IMG/VR virus record: IMGVR_UViG_3300027782_000025
Span: 1-64,000 of that record
Length of the DNA stretch: 64,000 bases
Reading direction: 5' to 3' (one strand)
From: a virus
Below the pieces are notes generated by a model. The model saw only the letters and a program-made list of their open reading frames with translations, was not told the DNA's origin and did no database searches. Shown here one piece after another: positions 5,612-11,871 of the stretch. The translations under genes were made by a program, and so were the position numbers. Each line of letters begins with the position of its first letter. Positions within the stretch are counted from its first letter, which is position 1.

Positions 5612-6058
5612 ATGAAAAAAGCACAAGTGACCAAAGCCGACGTCCTCAGATTCAAAGAATGGCTCGAAACCAAAATGACCTGCGAAAGAACCAACGTCGA
5701 CACCCGACACTATCCCGCCTTCCAAGAAATCCTTGAAGAATACGACGACAAGCCACCGGTTTGGCAAATCAAAAAGCCAAAGTCCTACAAATCAGCACAT
5801 AATTACCAAACCGGCGGAACACACGAACTAGGTCAAGGCGAAAGCTACGTCGACATCTGCGGCGAAAAATACATCCAAAACGATAAAGAAAATTTTGATA
5901 GCGACGACCCAAGGCGTAAAAACACCAAGCTGCTGTTCCAAAAGACCGCCAAGCTCACCGACCTCGCCTTCAGCTATTACTACTTGCCGCCTGAGCACAC
6001 CGTCCTAGAGGAATACCCACGCGTCTTCGTTAAGCCTTGGAACCGGAAAGAACGGTAA
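5612..6058 (+). CDS. Hypothetical protein, paralogue of the protein at 2049 (148 aa)
   Basis: The start MKKAQVTKADVLRFKEWLET, then K-M-T-C, and the later P-V-W-Q-I-K block correspond to the protein at 2049-2363, but this copy has a 40-residue insertion around residues 60-100 (Tyr, Gly and Asp rich). It is a soluble mixed protein with a basic end (KPWNRKER). It is the first gene of a three-gene run with those at 6079 and 6363. Function unknown. ATG 5612 follows AAAGGAAAACCG. Confidence 0.75.
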   Translation: MKKAQVTKADVLRFKEWLETKMTCERTNVDTRHYPAFQEILEEYDDKPPVWQIKKPKSYKSAHNYQTGGTHELGQGESYVDICGEKYIQNDKENFDSDDPRRKNTKLLFQKTAKLTDLAFSYYYLPPEHTVLEEYPRVFVKPWNRKER

Positions 6059-6078
6059 ATAACCAAAAGGAGTAACAA

Positions 6079-6318
6079 ATGGACCCAAAGCTAATCAAAA
6101 CTGCGTTCAAAGCCTTCAAAAAAAGGCTAAAACTAACCCAACTGGTCGAAGATTCAAAGGTCAGCACAAGGCAAATGACCGGGGGAAGCACCAACGACAT
6201 CATCGCCATCCAACCCCCGGTTGACTTCCCCCCAGATGTCTGGAGAGAATTGGTGAAACAGGGGAAGCTAAAACAAGCCGGGGGAGGACTATTAGAATTG
6301 GTCCCCCAGAACCGGTAG
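6079..6318 (+). CDS. Small hypothetical protein (79 aa)
   Basis: A basic N-terminus (MDPKLIKTAFKAFKKRLKLT) could be an amphipathic helix; the rest is rich in Gly, Pro and Lys (QPPVDFPPDVWRELVKQGKL). It begins 20 bases after the previous stop behind AAAAGGAGTAACAA and has no promoter of its own, so it is co-transcribed. No family recognised. Confidence 0.75.
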   Translation: MDPKLIKTAFKAFKKRLKLTQLVEDSKVSTRQMTGGSTNDIIAIQPPVDFPPDVWRELVKQGKLKQAGGGLLELVPQNR

Positions 6319-6362
6319 ATAGTATTGTAAGTCTAGTGTTGTTTTAAATCCAGGAGCAGAAA

Positions 6363-6632
6363 ATGCGAATTTATCAGTTAGTAGACGGCGACAAGACCTT
6401 TCACTTCTTCAGGACGAAAGCAGAAGCTAAACAGGCTAAATCCGCTCTCGTCACAATTTACCGGGATTTGGACGCGGAAGAAAAAGCTCAGAAGCTCGAG
6501 ATTCTCAAAGACCAGCCCACTGAAGTAGAAGTACCGACCAACAAGGATAAATTCCTGGTTTGGTTGACTGACTACACCAAAAAGGTCCGCGTTTGTGCTA
6601 CCCCTTGTCAGGCTCAATCGACACTGGGATAA
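6363..6632 (+). CDS. Hypothetical protein (89 aa)
   Basis: MRIYQLVDGDKTFHFFRTKA is followed by a helix (EAKQAKSAL) typical of small phage proteins that start with a strand-loop-strand and then a K/A/E helix. It ends VRVCATPCQAQSTLG. ATG 6363 follows CCAGGAGCAGAA. It lies 45 bases after the previous gene without a clear cassette promoter and is probably the third gene of that operon. Confidence 0.7.
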   Translation: MRIYQLVDGDKTFHFFRTKAEAKQAKSALVTIYRDLDAEEKAQKLEILKDQPTEVEVPTNKDKFLVWLTDYTKKVRVCATPCQAQSTLG

Positions 6633-6660
6633 TTGCCAAGGGCTTTCTCCTTGTTACAGG
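6633..6660 (+). promoter_or_regulatory. Promoter with class A leader
   Basis: TTGCCA (6633-6638), 16 bp, TACAGG (6655-6660) preceded by TGT. Leader GGGTTCGAAACAC. Confidence 0.75.
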
Positions 6661-6696
6661 GTTTTGGGTTCGAAACACTAGCCAAGGAGATTTGAA

Positions 6697-6882
6697 ATGT
6701 ACAAGATAATCAGATTCTCAGCGATTGGCATGTCGAAGGTTATCAAGACTGTTGATACTCTTGAGGAGGCTCGGGCACATTGCGAAGACCCTGAGACTAG
6801 CTCTCGGACTTGCACTTCTGACGAGGGTTTGGAACTGACATCGAGTATTGGCTCTTGGTTTGATGGTTACACCGAGTGCTAA
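6697..6882 (+). CDS. Conserved phage protein, YKIIRF/WFDGY family (61 aa)
   Basis: M-Y-K-I-I-R-F at the start, T-L-E-E-A-R-A-H-C-x-D-P-E-T-S-S-R-T-C in the middle and W-F-D-G-Y near the end are the conserved blocks of a very widespread small phage protein of about 60 residues. The conserved cysteine and histidine may bind a metal, but no function is established that I know of. The length is typical. ATG 6697 follows CAAGGAGATTTGAA. Confidence 0.9.
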   Translation: MYKIIRFSAIGMSKVIKTVDTLEEARAHCEDPETSSRTCTSDEGLELTSSIGSWFDGYTEC

Positions 6883-6896
6883 ACAATTTTTAGGGG

Positions 6897-6949
6897 ATCG
6901 GTCTCCTGTGTGGGGGAAGGTGAGGAGTTTGCTCCGCCTTCCCTTTTTT
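6897..6949 (+). terminator. Terminator preceded by the GATCGGTCTCC motif
   Basis: GATCGGTCTCCTGTGTGGG is followed by GGGAAGG (6914-6920) pairing with CCTTCCC (6937-6943), inner GGAG/CTCC, and TTTTTT. Confidence 0.88.
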
Positions 6950-6957
6950 CATATATA

Positions 6958-6985
6958 TTGCGTCCGTGGCTCCGCTTGTTACAAG
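6958..6985 (+). promoter_or_regulatory. Promoter with class B leader
   Basis: TTGCGT (6958-6963), 16 bp, TACAAG (6980-6985) preceded by TGT. Leader core GGCCACTGTGGCC at about 6998-7010, then GAAACACACGGAG. Confidence 0.75.
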
Positions 6986-7033
6986 GGAGCATGGAAGGCC
7001 ACTGTGGCCTCCCGAAACACACGGAGCGACGAC

Positions 7034-7231
7034 ATGTTTTACGTTTTCAACCGAGCAGGCGACGCCGGCTATCACGAGATAAAGAACGAAAAAGGTGAGG
7101 TCATAGCGGACGCCTATGATACCGAGGAACAAGCCAGAGGTACGTTGGAAGCTCTGGGCCTTCCCTCTGACGATCTCGAGATCGTCTACGACCAAGCACA
7201 GTGGGACAACATCGGCTTGGAATATCGCTAG
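7034..7231 (+). CDS. Small hypothetical protein (65 aa)
   Basis: MFYVFNRAGDAGYHEIKNEK forms a strand-turn-strand start, followed by E-E-Q-A-R-G-T-L-E-A-L-G-L and an acidic end. The outline (short beta hairpin then an A/E helix) is that of many small phage proteins with a D-T-x-E-Q-A helix. ATG 7034 was chosen because CGGAG lies eight bases upstream at the end of the class B leader. Function unknown. Confidence 0.7.
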   Translation: MFYVFNRAGDAGYHEIKNEKGEVIADAYDTEEQARGTLEALGLPSDDLEIVYDQAQWDNIGLEYR

Positions 7232-7249
7232 ACGACGGCGGCGGCGGGG

Positions 7250-7278
7250 TTGCACCAGCGGCCCCTGTCTGCTACAAA
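7250..7278 (+). promoter_or_regulatory. Promoter with class B leader
   Basis: TTGCAC (7250-7255), 17 bp, TACAAA (7273-7278) preceded by TGC. Leader core GAGGCCGACGTGGCAACCGC at 7288-7307, then ACACACACACGGAGA. Confidence 0.75.
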
Positions 7279-7331
7279 GAGGAAGCGGAGGCCGACGTGG
7301 CAACCGCAAAACACACACACGGAGAAAAGAA

Positions 7332-7658
7332 ATGAAGATCAAAGAGCTAATCTACAGAGACACGCAGAACTCCATTCTCTGCGACGAACGAAGCGAGCTA
7401 TTGGCGCTGTTCAGCGTCGAGCATGATGGGCACCAAGGTCATCTCCTTTATGAGGCGACCATCGACAGGCACAACACCGACTCTGAGTGCTATTGCGACA
7501 TCGAAAGCGTAACAAAGGACACGATTGCTTACGACGGTGCCATCGTCGACGCGCTCAACATCGACGTCTGGAAAATGGTGCCGAAATACACCAAAGACAC
7601 CGCCACCGACGACGAAGTATGGAAAAAGCTCGGTAAGCTCTGGGTCAGTCCAATATAG
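7332..7658 (+). CDS. Hypothetical protein, paralogue of the protein at 12711 (108 aa)
   Basis: The pattern K-K/E-L-I-x-x-x-x-x-S-I-L, L-x-A-L-F-S-V-x-H-x-G, L-Y-E-A-T and Y/F-C-D-I-x-S is shared with the protein at 12711-13085, so these are two copies of one gene family. The L-L-Y-E-A-T-I-D-R-H block follows a helical N-terminus. No known domain is evident. ATG 7332 follows CGGAGAAAAGAA. The two copies use different leader classes (B here, partial A at 12711). Confidence 0.75.
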   Translation: MKIKELIYRDTQNSILCDERSELLALFSVEHDGHQGHLLYEATIDRHNTDSECYCDIESVTKDTIAYDGAIVDALNIDVWKMVPKYTKDTATDDEVWKKLGKLWVSPI

Positions 7659-7684
7659 TCCGGTTTCCAAGGAGGAAAGCGGGG

Positions 7685-7713
7685 TTGCCTCTGGTGGCCC
7701 CGTTTGTTACAAA
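7685..7713 (+). promoter_or_regulatory. Promoter with class A-like leader
   Basis: TTGCCT (7685-7690), 17 bp, TACAAA (7708-7713) preceded by TGT; GGGG/CCCC pair; TTTCC-AAGGA-GGAAA hairpin just upstream. Confidence 0.8.
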
Positions 7714-7751
7714 GTATTAGGGAATTAACACGCACCTCAAGGAGAGACAAA

Positions 7752-8156
7752 ATGAATGATTTAACTGTTCTTATCAAAGCCGGCTATGTCGCCACAGAGG
7801 CTTCCACCTCATTCGCTATGTATCACTTCCTCAACCAAAGTGGTGAAAAAGTAATAATCAAGCAAGAACAAGACGCTAACGAAAATCAAGACTGGGTAGT
7901 CACAATCGACGGTAGTCAGCAACGCGGAGAAGAATGGTTTACCAAGTATTGTGAAGAAGTCGACGAAGACAAAGAAGAAGACGCATGCGAGGCATCTGAA
8001 AATGATGTTTTATTCTGGCTTGAATGTTTTGTTTTCTTCGGTTCGCAGGATGGGGAAACCACTATCGATTTCTCGACTTTCGCTTGGGCCAAGGGGATCG
8101 CTGAAAGAAGGCAAGCCCAAGACAATGATATCTTCTCTACCGTCAGTATAGTTTAA
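7752..8156 (+). CDS. Tandem-duplicated hypothetical protein, copy 1 (134 aa)
   Basis: Shares its first eleven residues MNDLTVLIKAG, the blocks H-F-L-N-Q and G-E-K-V-I-I-K, T-I-D-G-S-Q-Q-R-G-E, D-V-L-F-W-L-E-C-F-V-F-F-G and I-D-F-S-T-F with the next gene. The second half is divergent and acidic (EEVDEDKEEDACEAS). The conserved Cys and aromatic core suggests a compact soluble domain of unknown role. It starts at ATG 7752 behind AAGGAGAGACAA and drives the three-gene operon 7752-9166. Confidence 0.8.
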   Translation: MNDLTVLIKAGYVATEASTSFAMYHFLNQSGEKVIIKQEQDANENQDWVVTIDGSQQRGEEWFTKYCEEVDEDKEEDACEASENDVLFWLECFVFFGSQDGETTIDFSTFAWAKGIAERRQAQDNDIFSTVSIV

Positions 8157-8181
8157 TACCACACTTTCAAGGAGAAACGAA

Positions 8182-8580
8182 ATGAATGATTTAACTGTTC
8201 TTATCAAAGCCGGTCAAATCTGCCTGCCCGCAGCACTTGGCTGCCCCACAGTCAGTATATTCCACTTCCTCAACCAAGATGGCGAAAAAGTAATAATCAA
8301 GCTAGGCGGAGACATAGATTATTACGAAAAACCGGTCTGGACAGTCACAATCGACGGTAGTCAGCAACGCGGAGAAGCATGGTTACAAAAGTATTGCTGC
8401 ATGGGTTATAAACCCTGGCTCGACTGCAGTGATGTTTTATTCTGGCTTGAATGTTTCGTTTTTTTCGGTTCAAAGGACGAAGACTCTACTATCGATTTTT
8501 CGACTTTCGTCTGGGCTAAGGGGATCGCTGAAAGAAGACAAAACATAGAAAATGAAATCTTCGACATCAGTATAGTTTAA
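8182..8580 (+). CDS. Tandem-duplicated hypothetical protein, copy 2 (132 aa)
   Basis: A diverged tandem copy of the gene at 7752. The duplication includes the last codons and the downstream translation leader: CAGTATAGTTTAATACCACA and the following TTTTCAAGGAGAAACGAAATG recur after both copies (about 8142-8184 and 8566-8608). Copy 2 has more cysteines (ICLPAALGC, YCCM). It has no promoter of its own, so it depends on the one at 7685. Confidence 0.8.
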   Translation: MNDLTVLIKAGQICLPAALGCPTVSIFHFLNQDGEKVIIKLGGDIDYYEKPVWTVTIDGSQQRGEAWLQKYCCMGYKPWLDCSDVLFWLECFVFFGSKDEDSTIDFSTFVWAKGIAERRQNIENEIFDISIV

Positions 8581-8605
8581 TACCACATTTTCAAGGAGAA
8601 ACGAA

Positions 8606-9166
8606 ATGAAAAAACGACAATCTTGGACAAGAAAACACGCGGCTGTCCTCGCAGAATGCTTCTTCGGTGACGAAGCCGCGATGCTAAAAGCCGCGCTAGA
8701 ATTCGAACAAAACGGAGAATACTGGTTTCCGCCAGAAGGAGGAATCCGCGACATGTTCAAATACATCATCGGCAGTGCGTTAAGATCCACATTCTGGACC
8801 AAAACAATACTGCATCTCGATAAAGACAGACGCATTGAAAGCCGCATAAATCTAAAAGACGTTACCGATATCAGCAAAATCACTGAGAAACTAAAGCTGT
8901 CTCGGTCAGTCCCACTCTATAAGGGCAACGAACTTGTCGGATACGCGATAAGTGCGAGAGATCATGATTTCCTGCAAAAAATCCTTGAATACGCGAAAAG
9001 CACACTGCCAATAGAAGAACCCCGAAGCGTGGCCAGAGTAAAATACCAACGACTAAAAACCGGCTTACCCGGCCTCAGGGGGGTTACGCCGCCGCCTCGG
9101 CCTGTTACAGTGATAAGAGAGGGGGCCGCAGTGGCGCCCGCAGGATACACACGGAGATCAAAATGA
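8606..9166 (+). CDS. Hypothetical protein reading through the next promoter (186 aa)
   Basis: The body (residues 1-150) is a soluble helical protein starting MKKRQSWTRKHAAVLAECFF with W-F-P-P-E-G-G-I near residue 36. The last 35 residues (GLRGVTPPPRPVTVIREGAA and on) are encoded by the promoter and class B leader of the next gene, and the stop codon overlaps that gene's start as ATGA. The low-complexity Pro/Arg/Ala tail is thus probably an accident of a lost stop codon rather than a designed domain. Function unknown. Confidence 0.7.
   Translation: MKKRQSWTRKHAAVLAECFFGDEAAMLKAALEFEQNGEYWFPPEGGIRDMFKYIIGSALRSTFWTKTILHLDKDRRIESRINLKDVTDISKITEKLKLSRSVPLYKGNELVGYAISARDHDFLQKILEYAKSTLPIEEPRSVARVKYQRLKTGLPGLRGVTPPPRPVTVIREGAAVAPAGYTRRSK
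9084..9111 (+). promoter_or_regulatory. Promoter with class B leader, inside the preceding gene
   Basis: TTACGC (9084-9089), 16 bp, TACAGT (9106-9111) preceded by TGT. Leader core GGGGGCCGCAGTGGCGCCCG at 9121-9140 and ACACACGGAGA follow, all within the upstream reading frame. Confidence 0.7.
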
Positions 9167-9732
9167 AAGACCAAAAGAAATTCTGGATGTACGATCTAGG
9201 TGTAGTTGGCCAAGAAATTAAAATACTCCTCCCGTACAACGACGAGGACGAGGAGAACGTGGATGAAGAAGAGGGCGTGGGAGCACACCAAAACATCAAA
9301 GACAACCTAGCACAGCTTGGGCCGATCAACATACGAAACGGGATTGTTTTCGAAGGTTCTGAAGATCTACAGTCAACAATGGTGAAAAACGAACTTTGGA
9401 CCGGAAGGGTCACGGCAGCAGAATCCACACACTACGCGGGTGACAATATAGATGAAACGGATTTCGAATTCTGGATAGATCCGGAGGACCTTCCTAAGCT
9501 CTTGGAAATAAGTACAGCCTTAGCCAAACAATATTCTGAAGAGCTCGAAAGAGTCTACAGAAACTACGCAAGATCGAAAGGACGAACAATCGAAGAATTA
9601 GATAAAGAAGACAAAGAGAAAGAAGGGTGTGAGCAGCCACTTGGCTGGGACGGACCACATCGAGAACGAGCTAACTCTACAAAATTTGCCATTGGGTCTG
9701 CGGCCGGCGGGATTCATGTCGGAAAGCTATAA
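9163..9732 (+). CDS. Acidic hypothetical protein (189 aa)
   Basis: Starts MKDQKKFWMYDLGVVGQEIK; an Asp/Glu-rich stretch at residues 26-37 (DEDEENVDEEEG); then an NIRNG-I-V-F-E-G-S block and a region of acidic helices (LLEISTALAKQYSEELERVY). The C-terminus has W-D-G-P-H-R-E-R. No family recognised. ATG 9163 follows ACACACGGAGATCAAA and overlaps the stop codon of the gene before it. Confidence 0.75.
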   Translation: MKDQKKFWMYDLGVVGQEIKILLPYNDEDEENVDEEEGVGAHQNIKDNLAQLGPINIRNGIVFEGSEDLQSTMVKNELWTGRVTAAESTHYAGDNIDETDFEFWIDPEDLPKLLEISTALAKQYSEELERVYRNYARSKGRTIEELDKEDKEKEGCEQPLGWDGPHRERANSTKFAIGSAAGGIHVGKL

Positions 9733-9746
9733 AATGAACTGGGGGG

Positions 9747-9775
9747 TTGCACAAGCAGCCCCCGTTTGTTACAAC
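9747..9775 (+). promoter_or_regulatory. Promoter with class A leader
   Basis: TTGCAC (9747-9752), 17 bp, TACAAC (9770-9775) preceded by TGT; GGGGGG/CCCCC pair. The leader GGATTTGAAACACAC precedes AGGAGA. Confidence 0.8.
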
Positions 9776-9811
9776 ATTTCGGATTTGAAACACACTTTTA
9801 GGAGAACCGAA

Positions 9812-9961
9812 ATGAAGATCAAAGCAACCGTCTCCGGCCAGTTCAACACGCACCGACCATCAACCGGCCATAAAAGCCTGAGCGGAACGGTCCTAAGAGA
9901 CCGAAGGCTCCGTCGGCTTTCAACAAGGGCAGCCCAGCGAAAAGCTGCCCTCAGCGACTAG
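9812..9961 (+). CDS. Small Arg-rich basic protein (49 aa)
   Basis: MKIKATVSGQFNTHRPSTGH continues into an Arg-rich tail VLRDRRLRRLSTRAAQRKAA. The high positive charge suggests binding to nucleic acid or to an acidic host protein; this is inference from composition. ATG 9812 follows TTAGGAGAACCGA. Its stop codon overlaps the end of the convergent gene at 9958. Confidence 0.65.
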   Translation: MKIKATVSGQFNTHRPSTGHKSLSGTVLRDRRLRRLSTRAAQRKAALSD

Positions 9962-10497
9962 TCCATATAATCATTGGGACTTCTGTCATTATGGCCATCA
10001 TCGGCTTCATGGCTGTCTCTTAGCGCGTCATCGAATGCTGTGGTTCCTGAGGGGTTTATTGGTTGTTCGTGGATTATGCTCATCCCTACTTTGTCCATTA
10101 GGTCTTTGCCTTCCATCGATGTCGTTATGATGTCTATGTATTCCCCGGTTTCTGGGTCTTGGCGCTGGAAGTTATTTATCCCTTTGAAGTCATCGAATTC
10201 TACCGTATGTGACTCTCCACCGTCTTCATCGTAGTCGCCTTCGACTTTAGTGTCTACTACAAGCGTTCCACTGTAGAGCACGCCGTCTTTTTCGAATTCT
10301 TCGAAGGTATATTCGAAATTACCATAGTATTGTCTTGGACTTCCTAGGCCCTGGCCGGTCTGCATTGACGCCCCTGGCTGTTGTTCTGGTTGTTGTTCAG
10401 GCCTTACTTGTCCTGGCATATTGATTTCATCTACGTTTTCAGTGATGAATGACGCGATTTGATTTACATCATATTCTGGTCTGTTGATATTCTTCAT
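9958..10497 (-). CDS. Hypothetical acidic Gln-rich protein (179 aa)
   Basis: The N-terminus MKNINRPEYDVNQIASFITE is followed by a Gln/Pro linker (RPEQQPEQQPGASMQTGQGL), then a beta-rich domain (YTFEEFEKDGVLYSGTLVVD) and an acidic C-terminal tail (HEADDGHNDRSPNDYMD). No domain is recognised. ATG 10497 is preceded on the minus strand by AAAGGAGAAAACAG. It lies downstream of the tRNA gene in the same direction with no promoter of its own, so it may be transcribed with the tRNA. Confidence 0.75.
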   Translation of the reverse strand: MKNINRPEYDVNQIASFITENVDEINMPGQVRPEQQPEQQPGASMQTGQGLGSPRQYYGNFEYTFEEFEKDGVLYSGTLVVDTKVEGDYDEDGGESHTVEFDDFKGINNFQRQDPETGEYIDIITTSMEGKDLMDKVGMSIIHEQPINPSGTTAFDDALRDSHEADDGHNDRSPNDYMD

Positions 10498-10527
10498 CTG
10501 TTTTCTCCTTTAAATTTTATTTTTCAT

Positions 10528-10599
10528 TGGGACGGGTGGGGATCGAACCCACTTCCTTAGTGTTATGAGCACTCTGCTCGGCCGTTGAGCTTCCGTCCC
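10528..10599 (-). tRNA. tRNA-Met (CAT)
   Basis: The minus strand folds as a cloverleaf: acceptor GGGACGG with CCGTCCC, D stem GCTC/GAGC, anticodon loop CTCATAA (anticodon CAT), T arm GTGGG-TTCGATC-CCCAC and discriminator A. The outermost anticodon-stem pair is G-A. No CCA end is encoded. It could be elongator Met or a CAT-Ile2 type; the sequence alone does not decide. Phage tRNAs usually supplement host decoding. Confidence 0.93.
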
Positions 10600-10611
10600 T
10601 CTAGCCAATAT

Positions 10612-10836
10612 CTACGCCAAAATCTTTTCAGCACTGATCAGCCTGCTCACTTGGTAGACAAGCTCGTCATCCACCGTACATCCCCTTTCGTAAACATCTA
10701 GGGAATCAGCTAGATCTCTGTCCTTAAACTTCTTTATAGCAAACCAGTGAGCCTCAGGCACGGTTTTGAAAGGTCCATATGTTCTCGGGACCACAGCCTG
10801 GCCCCCACAGCCGAATTCTACTACTATGAACATCAT
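10612..10836 (-). CDS. Hypothetical protein, paralogue of the protein at 11602 (74 aa)
   Basis: F-I-V-V-E-F-G-C-G-G near the start, Y-G-P-F-K-T-V-P-E-A-H in the middle and V-Y-Q-V near the end match the 63-residue protein at 11602-11793 in the opposite orientation. The fold is likely a small alpha/beta unit. ATG 10836 is the first of two and follows CAAGGAGATA. Read on to the tRNA gene without a terminator I can see. Function unknown. Confidence 0.75.
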   Translation of the reverse strand: MMFIVVEFGCGGQAVVPRTYGPFKTVPEAHWFAIKKFKDRDLADSLDVYERGCTVDDELVYQVSRLISAEKILA

Positions 10837-10871
10837 TATCTCCTTGAAAAAGTGTCCGAAACCCCCAAAAT

Positions 10872-10900
10872 ACTGTGACAGACCAGAGCCGAAAATGCAA
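10872..10900 (-). promoter_or_regulatory. Leftward promoter
   Basis: Minus strand: TTGCAT (10900-10895), 17 bp, CACAGT (10877-10872) preceded by TGT. The first base of the -10 box is C instead of T. It abuts the stop codon of the gene at 10904. Confidence 0.6.
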
Positions 10901-10903
10901 TGG

Positions 10904-11191
10904 TCATATCCTATAGAAATGGTATGACCAATCGAAACCACGGTCCCACCAGAAACCATGTTCCTTTGCCACTTTGTTCAGCCTATCAACATCCATATCA
11001 TCCTTACCAGCTGGGATATATCCATTTAATAATTCATAAAGCGGCCCCTCACATATCAGTGTAAAGGTTGAACCGTTTCCGACCTTTTCGTTTCGGTCTG
11101 CCCATTCTTCTTTGCTATAGATCTTGGTGTCTTCATATTTCTCGGCAAGACCATTTAAAACTTCGAGCATTTTTCCTTCATCGTAAGGCAT
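10904..11191 (-). CDS. Hypothetical protein (95 aa)
   Basis: MPYDEGKMLEVLNGLAEKYE is followed by DTKIYSKEEWADRNEKVGNG and a likely beta domain (FTLICEGPLYELLNGY), ending in an aromatic-rich segment (GFWWDRGFDWSYHFYRI). The W-W-D-R and W-S-Y-H-F-Y clusters are distinctive but unknown to me. ATG 11191 follows AAGGAGAAGAACTA on the minus strand. Confidence 0.75.
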   Translation of the reverse strand: MPYDEGKMLEVLNGLAEKYEDTKIYSKEEWADRNEKVGNGSTFTLICEGPLYELLNGYIPAGKDDMDVDRLNKVAKEHGFWWDRGFDWSYHFYRI

Positions 11192-11229
11192 TAGTTCTTC
11201 TCCTTGAAAAAGTGTTAAATCTCCGAGAC

Positions 11230-11258
11230 CCTGTAACAAAATGGGGTTGCTGCGTCAA
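11230..11258 (-). promoter_or_regulatory. Leftward promoter
   Basis: Minus strand: TTGACG (11258-11253), 17 bp, TACAGG (11235-11230) preceded by TGT; GGGG upstream of the -35 pairs with CCCC in the spacer. Confidence 0.8.
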
Positions 11259-11269
11259 CCCCTTAGGAA

Positions 11270-11440
11270 TTAGATCTCAGTGTACGCGACACTGGCCTTC
11301 TTTCCAAACATCGCCTGAGCCGTTTTCTCGGCTTGGTTTTGGCCGGTAGACCGAATGTAAAAATTCGCGACTTCAACACCTTTTTCGTCATAAACGATAA
11401 AAACTTTGGTGCCTTTACCGACGAACTTGATTTCACTCAT
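11270..11440 (-). CDS. Small hypothetical protein (56 aa)
   Basis: ATG at 11440 follows TAGGAGAAGAAAA and the frame reads MSEIKFVGKGTKVFIVYDEK, then GVEVANFYIRSTGQNQAEKT and on to TAA. The pattern strand-turn-strand with VYDEKG-V, then a Q/A/E helix (AEKTAQAMFG), is that of a small phage alpha/beta protein. The gene fills the gap between two leftward promoters, which supports it. Function unknown. Confidence 0.75.
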   Translation of the reverse strand: MSEIKFVGKGTKVFIVYDEKGVEVANFYIRSTGQNQAEKTAQAMFGKKASVAYTEI

Positions 11441-11480
11441 TTTTTCTTCTCCTAAAAGTGTGATTTTCTAACCCCAAAAC

Positions 11481-11509
11481 CCTGTAGCAAGCCGAGAAGC
11501 CTTTGTAAA
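11481..11509 (-). promoter_or_regulatory. Leftward promoter of a divergent pair
   Basis: Minus strand: TTTACA (11509-11504), 17 bp, TACAGG (11486-11481) preceded by TGC. The leader GGGTTTTGGGGTTAGAAAATC with ACACTTTTAGGAG follows. The rightward -35 box lies 13 bp away. Confidence 0.75.
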
Positions 11510-11522
11510 CAGTGTTTGAGGG

Positions 11523-11551
11523 TTTACAGGCGGGCGCCGGCTTGTTACAGG
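11523..11551 (+). promoter_or_regulatory. Promoter with class B leader
   Basis: TTTACA (11523-11528), 17 bp, TACAGG (11546-11551) preceded by TGT. Leader core GGGGACCGCAGTGGTGACCG at 11561-11580, then GAAACACACGGAG. Confidence 0.78.
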
Positions 11552-11601
11552 GAGAGGAGCGGGGACCGCAGTGGTGACCGCGAAACACACGGAGTAGAAA
11601 A

Positions 11602-11793
11602 ATGTTTACAGTTGTGCAGTTTGAGTGCGGCGAGACGGTTGTGGCGACCAGGACCTTTGGCCCCTTCGGGACCACTATTGAGGCCCACGTTTACGCACAG
11701 AACGTGTTCCCCGGCCTGAGCGTCGACGAGTACGGCAGAGGCGTGACTGAGGACGGAGACCCCGTCTACCAAGTGACACCACTGTCCAAGTAG
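11602..11793 (+). CDS. Hypothetical protein, paralogue of the protein at 10612 (63 aa)
   Basis: MFTVVQFECGETVVATRTFG, then P-F-G-T-T-I-E-A-H, then a short acidic part and V-Y-Q-V-T-P. It is the shorter copy of the gene at 10612-10836, which lies in the opposite direction about 0.8 kb away, so the family was duplicated with inversion. ATG 11602 follows CACACGGAGTAGAAAA. Unknown function. Confidence 0.75.
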   Translation: MFTVVQFECGETVVATRTFGPFGTTIEAHVYAQNVFPGLSVDEYGRGVTEDGDPVYQVTPLSK

Positions 11794-11803
11794 TTCCTAG
11801 GGG

Positions 11804-11832
11804 TTGCGTGAGCGACCCCCGTCTGTTACAAG
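11804..11832 (+). promoter_or_regulatory. Promoter with class A leader
   Basis: TTGCGT (11804-11809), 17 bp, TACAAG (11827-11832) preceded by TGT; GGGG/CCCC pair; leader GGGTTCGAAACACAC. Confidence 0.8.
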
Positions 11833-11871
11833 GTTTTGGGTTCGAAACACACTTTCTTAAGGAGAGAAAAG

